Source: Antedon bifida
Lineage: Eukaryota; Echinodermata; Crinoidea; Comatulida; Antedonidae
Length of the DNA: 64,000 bases
Reading direction: 5' to 3'
Assembly: GCA_963402885.1 (NCBI GenBank)
Contig: OY727098.1
Location: forward strand, 14,122,717 to 14,186,716
Position 1 is the first letter of the stretch. Each line of letters starts with the position of its first letter. The notes under the pieces are model-generated. The model searched no databases, was not told the DNA's origin, and worked only from the letters and a program-made list of their open reading frames with translations. Below are positions 1-10,180 of the stretch, in pieces. The translations under genes and the position numbers were made by a program.

Positions 1-15
1 TTTATTTGTATATAG

Positions 16-264
16 GTGTTTTTATTGGTTGTTTTATTCGGTTTATTCCACGGCCTAGTATTACTGCCAGTTTTACTTAGTTGGTTCGGCCCAGCACCAT
101 ACGCATCAGCGCTTATTTCACCTACTGGTACCGATATCAATGTAAACGGCCATGCCAACGGTAATGTGGAATCACAGATCAGTTCGGACACCAAACACTT
201 TGATAACTCTGCCTACAATTCAGCAATCGACGAAAAGGAGAATGGCGAGGTGGAAAAGATTTAA
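16..264 (+). CDS. PTCHD3-like patched-domain protein, copy A, terminal exon only
   Basis: This is the last coding exon of a gene that begins upstream of the window. An acceptor (tatatag) ends at 15, and 83 codons including the stop run to 264. The exon encodes the last membrane helix ([20 protein letters not shown]), the conserved SWFGP turn and a cytoplasmic tail of about 50 residues with the motif FDNSAY. It aligns in frame and phase with the last exons of copies B (19972-20262) and C (37699-38211), which share the [16 protein letters not shown] block. By family, patched-domain proteins are 12-pass RND-type transporters or receptors of the plasma membrane or endosomes. No substrate can be inferred. 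The assignment is firm because the exon matches two complete paralogues in the same window. Confidence 0.88.
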   Translation: MFLLVVLFGLFHGLVLLPVLLSWFGPAPYASALISPTGTDINVNGHANGNVESQISSDTKHFDNSAYNSAIDEKENGEVEKI

Positions 265-1063
265 AGTATTCGCCCAGCAACAGTTTTTTTTTTAAATTGC
301 CTCTATCCGTCTAGAGATTGATGCAAAGTCACTCTTAACTTGTATAAATGAAAATAGATTATAGATAAGATATTGAAGAGATACAGGTTCAATTACTACA
401 AATTCATTTTGATTTACGATTATAAGAGCTAAAGCAAAGTCAAGTGGTTGGTGTTGACATGCAGAATTACATTTTTAAACAAATATCATTAGTTGATGAT
501 GTGGCCCTTTCATTCTACTTAGCAGCGTTAACCCTACATTACATTCCAATACCTCCTCACAATTCTATGTATTGTCTATTTATAAAATTAATGTTTATAG
601 TTATATCAGTATTGTTGGTACTAATTAATTTAATATAAATCTTTTAATCTAAATTATAAACATTTCGTAAACGAGTAATATAAGAGATAATCATTTAGAA
701 TTTTCATTTGAAGTGAGGTGCGTTTGTATTAAGCTTGTTTATATACATTTGAGTAGCTCAGGTTGTAGTAGTTAAGCATGGATAAATTAATTTCTCCGTG
801 ATTTAAGCAGGGAGGTGTAACTCTCAGGTTTAAGTAGTTTAGTCGCAGGGAAAGGACTTTCAAACGTTATTCACCAAATACTGTTTTGTTACCTTTGTGA
901 ATTCACGTGTGTATATATATATTATACTATTTATTTAGTTCTAGTTGCAAGCATAACGTATCTATTTTCTACTTTCACCAGTACTGATACCGAGTACAGT
1001 TACTAAATACCTCATTTCTATAGCGCCTTTTTCATGAATGCAAAAATGCATTATGACTGGGAT

Positions 1064-1193
1064 TGAAGCTTGGTTCACACAGGTAAATTAATCAATCACA
1101 ACTCGTTAGATCACATGAACTGTTGCTTGTGATTGGTCAACGCACTTGCGCTGCCTAATTGAGTTGCGTCCTTGAAGTGGGAACCAAGCTTCA
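1064..1193. repeat. MITE family 3 copy (AAGCTTGGTTC termini)
   Basis: Inverted termini TGAAGCTTGGTTCACAC and GTGGGAACCAAGCTTCA flank about 100 bases containing a GTGATTGGTCAACGC segment. A diverged second copy lies in intron 15 of PTCHD copy C (37214-37372) and shares AAGCTTGGTTC, TTGGACGCAACGCAA and TTGACCAATCACAAGC. Non-autonomous DNA transposon, superfamily unknown. Confidence 0.65.
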
Positions 1194-3071
1194 GAATTTA
1201 GTAATAATATTACGAACTCGTAGGCTACTGGGTCCGTCTCCTTTAGAGGCACCAAATAAGTATTAATGTATAAGCCATTTTGGTAAATATTTATTGAGAA
1301 AGACAAAGTGGATAAGCAAACCCAAGCAATACCGTATTTAAAAGAACAATAATATGAGAACAATATATATATATATAGGCCTATACCCCCAATTGGGGTA
1401 CTCTGAGAATTATTTCATTTAATACGTAGAAATATATTGGTTGATTGATTGGCTATATTGGTATAACAGATTAGAGGTCGTAACATCGAATAATTAATTT
1501 AATCAGCAAAGAGTAGGCTAATGTTACCGAATTCAGAATAAATTTCCGAAGGAACACAATAGGCCTAGTACTTGAAAGAGAGTAGACTCCACGGTGTCAG
1601 TGAAAGATATAAGATTGAATACAAATTTTAAAGCAATATCAATTTTAAACGCACAAACTCTAAAAGAATACGAAGTAGGTTATGATTATATTGATAATAT
1701 AAAGTAAATGATGAATGAATTGCTTAAAGCCAAATTCGATGATATACCTCACATCTTGACTATCACTATATTGTTAACATAGCAGCTTTTAAGTTAATTA
1801 GTGTACCAAGGTTTACATTTTTACAATAATAAATTATACTATGCTTTACTTTAATTTTTTTTTTTTTTTTGTAATTTTTAGTGCGATTTTCCCTCTAGTC
1901 TAGTAATGCATTCTTTTAATTGCACGAAACGTCTTTCGCTGCACCAAGAATACCACCAATGTACCCAAATTAATGGGTATGTCAGGCAAATAAGATTTTA
2001 CAAACACATAAAATGAATCAGAAGGGTTGACGATGTTTGGGTTATCAAACCCATTTGACAGACTTTAGACTTTTTGTAACTAGCATCATCAATCTTATAA
2101 TGTATAGGTCCATGATCAAATGATTGTGTATGTATCTTGCATATCAACAAATCCGAACCATAATACATGACTTATAGTTATCTGACGTCATTTCAATAAT
2201 CTTTTGATAAGTTAACGTTTTCTTTTTTCGACGCTTAACGAGAAGACAAGTAATTCCAATCCCAACAAAAATACAAGCAGTGATGCAGACAACACAACAC
2301 AGTATTATACGGTAGGATTTTGTCCGTAAACTTTATACTAAGAGGCGTACAGTGATTTATAAAACATAATTGTTTTTCTAAACAGAACTACATGTTATAA
2401 TGATATTTATTGAAGCTACACTTTTACAACCGTGGCACACGGTGCGTTCTTAAAAATATATGTAGGCCTATACAAAATCAAAACAACAAACCGATACAAA
2501 AATAATAATCACGATCGCTGTAGTAGTCGGTCACTGAGATATAGGCCTACAACAAATTACAAAAATTAAGTAGTAATAACTAAAAATAATAATTGACAAT
2601 AGTAATAATAGTGAAGAACTGAAAATAATAAAAATACAGTAAAAAACAACAGTAAATAATAACTGACAAAAAAATTAACAAAACAAAACAACTGAAAATA
2701 TATAATACTCTATACGCAACAAGACAAAACATTTACAGGCTATCTGCGAGTTGTACAGTATTTGTAAGATCATTTCGTTTTTTCCATGATCTTGTTAGAT
2801 ACTGTACGTTTATTAGTGCTCATTTATGTTTATTTCTTACACGATGCATTCGGAGATCAATGTCCATCCTCAGTATGAAGCTTTCTATTTAGGTGCACTT
2901 ATTTATAGTGAAGTTTGACCGTGTATTTAAATTCAGTGAAAGCACAATTAGTGCATATATTTCCATTGTCCTTTTTCGCCATTTTGTGTATAAAATGTTT
3001 TTTTTTCTTTTTACGCATATTATGATGAATCACCGTCTGTTATTCGAACAATGATAAATGTTGAGAACCTT

Positions 3072-3375
3072 ATTTAGTCGCGTGCAACGTGACTCTATAG
3101 CTCACTATGTCGGTCGGTCTGTCTGTAAACACTAACTCAAATTTGCGCTTATTTTATTGTTGCCACAGTCGGTGGCCTATTGATTGGAAATGAAATAATA
3201 TTTAACAAGGCCAACAGCCATTAAGTCGCGTGCTATGCATAGTGATACCGGACCGACAGACAGACAGACCGACAGACCGACAGACAGACCGACAGACAGA
3301 CCGACCGACAGACAGACCAACCGACCGATCGACCGACCGACATAATGAACTATAGAGTCGCGTCCACGCGACTAA
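3072..3375. mobile_element. Inverted-repeat element with GACA/GACC simple-repeat arm
   Basis: The outer termini are TTTAGTCGCGTG and CACGCGACTAAA. The inner part of each arm carries CTATAG...TATGTCGGTCGGTC or its complement. The right arm has expanded into a GACAGACC simple repeat (about 3255-3340). An internal part recurs at 21206-21270 (CTCACTATGTCGGTCGGTC followed by AACACTAACTCAAATTTG), so this is a dispersed family and not a chance palindrome. Confidence 0.65.
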
Positions 3376-5263
3376 AAAACAAAAGAAGAAAAAAGGAATC
3401 GCCGTCCGTTTAGAATCTCAGCAGCAATCAACAAATCAAAATGATTTCAATTTTACATTCCTGTACTTAAAAACGTATTTATTAAACATTGACGTCATTA
3501 TTCTTATAAAGCACTAAATCAACCATCCTCGAATTTCCATATTGGATTTATTTTCTTTTAAAATTATCTGACGTCATTAATCCAAATACAAGTTCGTTAA
3601 ATCCCATCCTCCTACGAATACTAATTGTCTATGAGGTCGGTCTGGTGCTAATAATCTCTGCTGTATATAATGATAATAGGTATTTACAAACAAACGACGT
3701 AGTCAATAGTCATTTAAATATCTAACAAAGGTATTGTATAGGATACAAAAAGTACGTATCGGACCTGACTCAGGCACTTGGCGTTTGAAATTAATGCAGA
3801 TTTGTAGTTCTTCTATTTGAGTATAGAATCTTGATACACACGGACCTATTTGGTAATTTGTCATCGACAGTAGGTTAACATTGGAGTCGCCATGACTGTT
3901 CAGAAAAGCGAGAATTGCTGCAACCACATAAGTAATGCAGTTATATCGACATTCGAGAAACTGTTTTCAAGGTTCGTATATTGTTTACCTGATTGTATAG
4001 ATCATATAATTTCTAGGCCTAATGAGCTAAAGTATCATTAACAATTCAGACAGTATTTCTAAATTCTTATTACCTTTCTAAATGTTTTATCCGTTTGTAC
4101 TTTCTTTTCGTGTTATGAAAGTAAAGAGAAAATAGCATAGAATATCATTATAAATTATTCAGAATATACAGGATTTCTCCGAGCTCTAACCTCGGCTCTA
4201 ACCATTTAAATAGAATCTATCTATGAGGCCGATCATATCTTTCTCGTATCCTAAACTGAAGGCATACGTTATACCGTAACGAACAGTTAGTCACTAATTT
4301 GTTTTAGTATCATTATGGTACTAAAACAAATGAGTGACTAACAAACTGTGATAGTGCTACTAAGTCTCTTGTTGATAAAACCATTGACCACTGCCACATA
4401 GTATAGGATCTTTATTTTCAGTGGCTAGGCCCACCGTGCTTTAACTCATCCATGGTCAAAATACGAAAATAAGTTAATTCTTTTATTGTAAAATTTATCT
4501 CTTCTCACAAAAAGGAATTATATTATATAACCCTAAACCTTGACGTATTTCATAGATTATATCAGTGTATAATTATTATTGCACAGCCTACTTACAGCAA
4601 AAAAAACAAGCAGTTTAAGTGCATCATCCGGGTCACATTAGCAACAGCCAATTAACAGTGGTGACAAGGAGCAATTATTAAATTTTTCATTTTATTCATT
4701 AATTATATTATTTAAGAATTCATATCCATGGAAATACAAATGTACAAGAAATAGCATTAACAAGCACAAATGTGCGATACTCGAGGGACAGCAAAAGAAG
4801 CTGTAATGACGTCATAAGACCGGATGTAATGTCACATATACATCAATAACCTCGCTACCAAATACGGCTATACGGTACCATCTTCGAGACGTGATATGGC
4901 TGCATCCGATCTATAGGTTTGAGGACATGTCCCTGTAGTATATTCATGCCAAATCCCAGCTCAATACTACAACGAATAAGGGAGGAGTACTACTTTATAA
5001 ATCGCACTTTTTACTCAATAGTGTCCAGATGCAGAAGATTAGTCCTAGACTCGGGTACCCCGAGTAAAAACTAATTTCTGATGTATTACATATAAATAAT
5101 TGCATTGATGCTTAACTTGAAACAGTGTGGTTCTCTACTTCTACTACCACGCGGCCCTATGCGGCCCTCTCCCCGGCCCCTGATGTGGCGCGTGTGAAGC
5201 GCATACCGCGTGTGCGTTATCTAGCGCGCTCATGGTAACAATCTTCTGTTATAGTGACCAACC

Positions 5264-5301
5264 ATGGAGATCAACCTCAGATACAAACCAAACTTGACTC
5301 G
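5264..5301 (+). other. Candidate 5' exon of the kinase gene (end of UTR exon with an upstream ATG)
   Basis: A perfect donor (CG|GTAAGT) at 5302 follows a short open stretch starting at an ATG in good context (accATGG, 5264). Spliced to the acceptor at 5853, this frame reads into a stop within seven codons (TAA at 5871-5873), overlapping the main start at 5857. It is therefore better read as 5' UTR carrying a small upstream ORF than as the N-terminus. The exon's 5' limit is not visible. Confidence 0.4.
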
Positions 5302-5856
5302 GTAAGTACTGCTTAAAAATATCTCTGTAAATATTTGATTTGTTATCATACAATATATACATTATTTATTTAATCATAGTTCACAATTAAAAGTATTAAT
5401 TTAGATTATATAAACACACATTTCATTCCGAAAATTCGACACATCTTTAGGCAAACAGCGGAAAAGAAAATAAGGCCAAACTCTAGGCCATGAGGTATAC
5501 TCCCCATGCTCTAGGCCATGAGGTATAACTTCCCATGCTCTATGCCTAGCCCTTGGACGTCGTGGTCCTCTTGCAGAGGTCTCTTTGTCTTTTGATATTA
5601 GGTAGTAATAGTACTGTAGGCCTACTATAAATATTAACGAACAAATAAAATGTTTTCAATTCGTAATAAATTATATTTGTTTAATTACATTTCAGAAATA
5701 TACTAATATTTTACGAATAGTTTACTTGAAAAACGGTAAGAACACTACATTTATTTTGAGTTCATTTAACCTTCGAAAACTTGACCAGTAGGACTATTGT
5801 TTATTGAACATTTTTTAAAAATTAAAGTATTTTTTATTTTGTGTTCTTTATAGATC

Positions 5857-8571
5857 ATGCCCGGACGGATAACACGTCTATTTAAACGTAACCGTACTGT
5901 TACTAAAATAGGTCAAAAAAGGTTTGTACGCTGTATTATTATTTCATATGATATATATTATAAATATCTCAATAAATATATCATTTCTATAGCGCTTTTT
6001 TTTTTGACGAACACACATTCAAATGCGCTACACACAATAGATATTTTATTTAATTGTTTTTGGACTCTTTTTATTATTAGGCACTCTATCTTCTCGAAGT
6101 TTTTCGACAAATACTTCAAGTGTTGTTTAACTTTCGAAAGACATGAGAATGCCGAGGATGTTGACCATCAGCCAACTCCATCCAGTAAAGTCTGGATAAG
6201 ACTTCCATCCCATGCCCGTGTGATTCTGTTGAAGATCATTTACGGTATTGCCATTGATCCTCTTCGACCAGATGCCATCACTTGCTCGGACCCAGAGATT
6301 GGTGTCAGGCTTCAGGAATACGCAAGAGCACTCCTTGTGCTGGAAAACAGTTGTGTTGAGGTCAATGATGCTGAAGCAGAGGTCATTGACAGTGACGTGG
6401 AATCAGAGTACATGGCAGCATTGAATCTCATCAGAAGTCTCTTTTCGATGGATAGGATTCATTGTTTACCAGCCTTGAAGGAAGCCTCTGATGTCAAAGG
6501 TCAATTTGCTGACACGGTGTCAAGACTTAAAGTTGGTAGCATCCACTCAAGAGTTGTCCAGAAGACTCGTTTTAACTCTGGTGTCGACAACATATTGATG
6601 TCACCATTGTTCACCAGTTTAGCAACATGCTATCAAGGTCTTACTGGATTTTTTGGCATCACTGAATCCTTCAAATTAGTACTTGCTGGATTCAATTCAA
6701 TGACCAAATCAATTGAGGTATCGTGCCTTCTGTCAATTTTTAATTAATCTTTCAGTATTTATAATATATATGTATTGTCCAAGAATGTTAGGTCGTTGAA
6801 TATTAACATAAGTTTTATTTATTTTCGCAGCCTTGTAATGATGTTATTAGAGTGACTTCAAACACTCTCATTGCACCAATGACACCGATTCAACTAGCTA
6901 TTAAACCCATGGAAGCTGAGGTATATTATTATATACCCATAATGCATATTATATAAAATACAGATAGAACACCAGTACAGTAAGGGGACAACTTCGAGAC
7001 CCAGAAATGTGTCCCTTTAATATGGGTGTCCCTAATTAGTAGTTGTAGTGACCATAGTATTGAAACATTATATTGGCTATCTAATCGTTTCTATCTAAAC
7101 GTCTCCCTTTATTAGAGCCGGAGTTTTACTGCAGTATTTGTGTACATCAGTATTCGACAACACAGTATTGTTAATACAACTTTTTCTTTTGTCCTAAAGG
7201 CACTTGCTCTAACACAACAACCAGTATTGGCCACATCGTCTCAGCTTTTCAGTTCATTTGAAAAACAACCCGTCAAATTCACGTTGCCTTGTGAGCTCTT
7301 GAAGCTCGAAAAACTCTTGCCAAAGGACGTTCCAGAAATATCTATGGACAACTTGTACCCAGTGGTAAACATGAACAACCCGGTAATTTAATTGTGTTAC
7401 AATATTTCCAAAAACAATCATTGCAAGATTATAACAGAGCTAATTTATTGTTATTTAATACACAAATATCTAAAAACTACCATAAAATAGATCAATATCA
7501 TTCAAGTTAAAAGTATTAAATTATTAGTAGTGGAGCTGTAGCTTGGTGGTTAACGTCCTTGCCTTCCAATTCCAAGGTCCAGTGTTCAATCCTGACCTAG
7601 TGCCAGGGTTGTAACTCATGACTTTTCAACTCTCAACACTCCCTAAGCCTCAAATGAAACTTAGAACTTATAAAATAGTTTATCCATCCTGTAATCGGCG
7701 TGTTAATCGCTGTTGGATGCGTATGAAATAAAAATAAATTATGAGATAATCTATGAAAATTAATAATTTATAGATTAAACTTGGAAAGGGCACATATGGT
7801 GAAGTGTTCCTAAATCGGTTGAATCATCCTGATGGCCCTCTTGTTGCCGCCAAGTCCTGCTTCCTCTCAGAAAACAAAAAAGAGCAATTTATAGAAAAGT
7901 TTGAAATTGAGATTGAAGCTCGTGTCCTGAAGTTCCTGTCAAGAAGAAGCAGACTTTTCCCATACGTGTACGGAATCTGCAATGCCACTCCTGTCGAACT
8001 CAGAAGCAGGATCATTATGGAATACGTTGGACATCCAACACAGTATTTATCAGTCACGCTCCTTAAAGCCATCAAATACAAGAATCCTCGGCTTACTCTT
8101 CGCGATGGACTGCATCTTGCACTCGATATGGCAGAAGGCATTCATATACTGCAAAACCACGGCTTCATTCATAACGACATCGCCAGCAGGAATATGCTTC
8201 TTTACCACGATGGTAACCGCTTGTCGGTAAAGATCACAGACTTTGGTTCCATCTGCCATGTGGATGCTGCTTACGATTACTTTAAAATTAACGAAACTCT
8301 TGCAGAGGAACGCAAAGAACTCATGGCAGCTCATAGAGGCTACGCACCAGAACTCTTTTATCCGAATTCACCGCCGACATTTAAATGTGACATTTATAGC
8401 CTCGGAAATGTGTTTCTGGACATGGGACTATGTCTAAATATGGTACCTCTGTGTAAACTCGGCAGGAAGTGTACACGTATAATTCCAGAGCAAAGACCGA
8501 CCATTTACTACATTGTCGACAAGCTCAAGAAGAAAACCAAATCCCGTGTTTCTCAATGGTTTAATATCTGA
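5857..8571 (+). CDS. Non-RD protein kinase with unrecognised N-terminal region
   Basis: Five coding exons: 5857-5921, 6081-6717, 6831-6920, 7200-7382 and 7774-8571, giving 590 residues. All introns are GT...AG and every join keeps frame. The first 23 residues are basic. Residues about 24-325 match no family I recognise. Residues 326-585 are a kinase domain with a glycine loop (GKGTYGEV, 329-336), VAAK with Lys352, an acidic helix C (FEIEIEARV), HND at 458-460 with Asp460 then ASRNMLL, DFG at 481-483, APE at 516-518, DIYSLG and a final Arg (EQRPTI). All catalytic residues are present, but the HRD arginine is Asn, so this is a non-RD kinase, a class usually not controlled by activation-loop phosphorylation. 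The group (tyrosine-kinase-like or divergent Ser/Thr) cannot be settled; DIASRN leans toward the TK/TKL side. Intron 1 (159 bases) is in frame and stop-free. Intron 4 contains a SINE. Confidence 0.85.
7530..7741 (+). mobile_element. tRNA-derived SINE in kinase intron 4
   Basis: The head resembles a tRNA, with a box-A-like TAGCTTGGTGGTTAA and a box-B-like GTTCAATCC about 40 bases later. The body ends in CATCCTGTAATCGGCG...GCTGTTGGATGCGTATGAA and an A-rich AAATAAAAATAAA tail. The same 3' tail recurs at 12645-12715 and in decayed form near 40200. It is not a functional tRNA gene because no cloverleaf acceptor stem closes. Confidence 0.75.
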
Positions 8572-8662
8572 TTTGTTAAACTGATGCAGACTTCATTCAT
8601 CAACCTTACTATTGTGCAATGTTACAATTTAATTATACCAATTTATCAATCAATTTGAATGC

Positions 8663-8668
8663 AATAAA
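8663..8668 (+). terminator. Polyadenylation signal of the kinase gene
   Basis: AATAAA lies 92 bases after the kinase stop codon and is followed by a T-rich stretch at about 8680-8710. Confidence 0.6.
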
Positions 8669-8830
8669 TATATGATATATTTTTTAATGCCGTTTTTATG
8701 TTTACTTTTTTTTAAATTCCTTTTATTTAATTATAGAAAAATATATATTTGAATGTGTCACTTTTTTGGTTCCAATATCCCGATTAAGGGACCGTATGAC
8801 ATTCTCGATATCCACATGGAGACAGAAACT

Positions 8831-9100
8831 ATGGCGCGCCAAGTTGCAATTTATTACAATTTGAAATAAAGATATGTTAGTTTTTAACTAAATTATCTCT
8901 ATTTAAAACTAAGATATCTTATAGTTATTTAGAGATGCCTCTGTTAATAGCGATATTTCTACTGATGAATATATCTCTATTGAGTATTGGCAGAGATAGG
9001 CCTATCCTCTATTAATAGAGATATGTCTATATTTCTCCATGATGAAAAAGAGATATCTCTTTCTTTCTTTTTTTAAATAATGGTAGTCTGGCGTGCCATA
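8831..9100. repeat. MITE-like element with ATGGCGCGCCA termini
   Basis: The imperfect terminal repeats ATGGCGCGCCA and TGGCGTGCCAT bound an AT-rich core built from degenerate AGAGATATCTCT-type palindromes. No second copy occurs in this window. Confidence 0.45.
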
Positions 9101-10180
9101 AGAAGCCTCTCTGTTGCTTTACACGCGCTGAGAGATTTTATTTTGCAAACTTTCTGGCATATATTCCCTTACCACAAATAAGTTGAACGCAATTCGTTTA
9201 AAAATGATTAGCCAATGCAGTCTTAGCGTAAAATCATTGACAGATTCATAACTCATGTTTTTCTGTTATAATTCAGAATCTGTTTCTTCCAATATTAAAT
9301 ATTGAATAATTCGAATTTCCTAAACTATAATATAGAAATTGCGGTCATAATTTGAGGGACGGATCGAGACAATTGTTGACGGAGTGACATACCAGCTGGC
9401 AATAGACGAAAATTATGCACAATATATGTTGTGAATTTTTTTTAAAGATTTAGTAAAAGTTTCTCTTGTGGACACTTCTATTAAGGGGATACTTCTCGTG
9501 AAATGAAACTAGGGGAATATAATGTTTTAAAGCCAACCCATATTTATAATTTGAGGGACTCCGATCGATCAATTGTTGTAACAGTGACACGTGTTTAGAA
9601 ATACACTAGAGTCTCTTCTTTGGGAAACACCTATTATGGTAAATATAAGACTATGGCCAACCCCTATTCAGTTTTTGGGTACCGAAAGGTGTCCCCCTTA
9701 ATATATATAGAAACCTACCCTAACATTAACATAATACAGTCTCGCAAAAACAATGTGTGCAGATGAACCCCTTAAAGTAAATTGTGTTTCTTTTTGTATA
9801 CTTTAGAAGTATTTTGAATTCGCGATTTAGTATGCATAGGCCTATATTTCGTTTTCTTTTAGTAATATATATCTATAGTACAGTAAGAATTTCGTCTTTT
9901 CGTTAAAATAATTCATCTATCGCTGTAGCCAGTTTCGGCATCATGTAATCGTGTCGCTGTAGTTACAGTTGCACGGAATGGTGTCCAGTTTTTAACCAAC
10001 ATCGAAACCAGTTTATAGAAGTACCGGGATGGTGTCCGGCGGAGGATAGTTTCACTAGTAGTTTAAGTTCTATTTATTCATTTCAATGTAAATGTGTTTT
10101 ATATACAAATGACAATGAATTAATTTACTTACTACATAATAATTGTAAAGTCAACAATAACTTTACCTTTCTTCCCTTAG
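9101..10180. other. Intergenic; diverged direct repeats and a weak candidate first exon of copy B
   Basis: A unit starting ATAATTTGAGGGAC and containing CAATTGTTG occurs at about 9345 and again at about 9545, within a stretch of GTGTCCCC-type repeat also found near 6985, 40010 and 60400. A 14-base open stretch (9763-9776: ATG then three codons, donor GTAAAT) would splice in phase 2 to the acceptor at 10180 and read MNPLKIGSFIGR. This is only a weak candidate for the missing first coding exon of PTCHD copy B. GGAATGGTGTCC and GGGATGGTGTCC (about 9976 and 10026) are followed at once by stops. Confidence 0.3.

Larger units (their letters stand above)
265..5263. other. Intergenic region between PTCHD copy A and the kinase gene
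   Basis: I see no convincing coding exon in this 5 kb. It is AT-rich and holds copy A's 3' UTR (no canonical AATAAA within 300 bases of the stop), one inverted-repeat MITE (1064-1193), one long inverted-repeat element with GACA/GACC simple repeats (3072-3375), and an inverted repeat around 4283-4345 (guTAGTCACT...AGTGACTAac type). GC rises just before the kinase 5' exon (about 5150-5235, several CpG and GCGC sites), which may mark its promoter. Confidence 0.6.

Noticed and set aside
1106-1363. 85-residue minus-strand ORF
   Set aside because: Partly covers a MITE terminus; no domain or splice support.
5857-6747. Single 296-residue ORF as one continuous exon
   Set aside because: It reads through a good 159-base GT...AG intron (5922-6080) and past a donor at 6718; the spliced model continues in frame into the kinase domain.
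7530-7610. tRNA gene
   Set aside because: Box A and B-like words are present, but no acceptor stem closes and a SINE body and tail follow.
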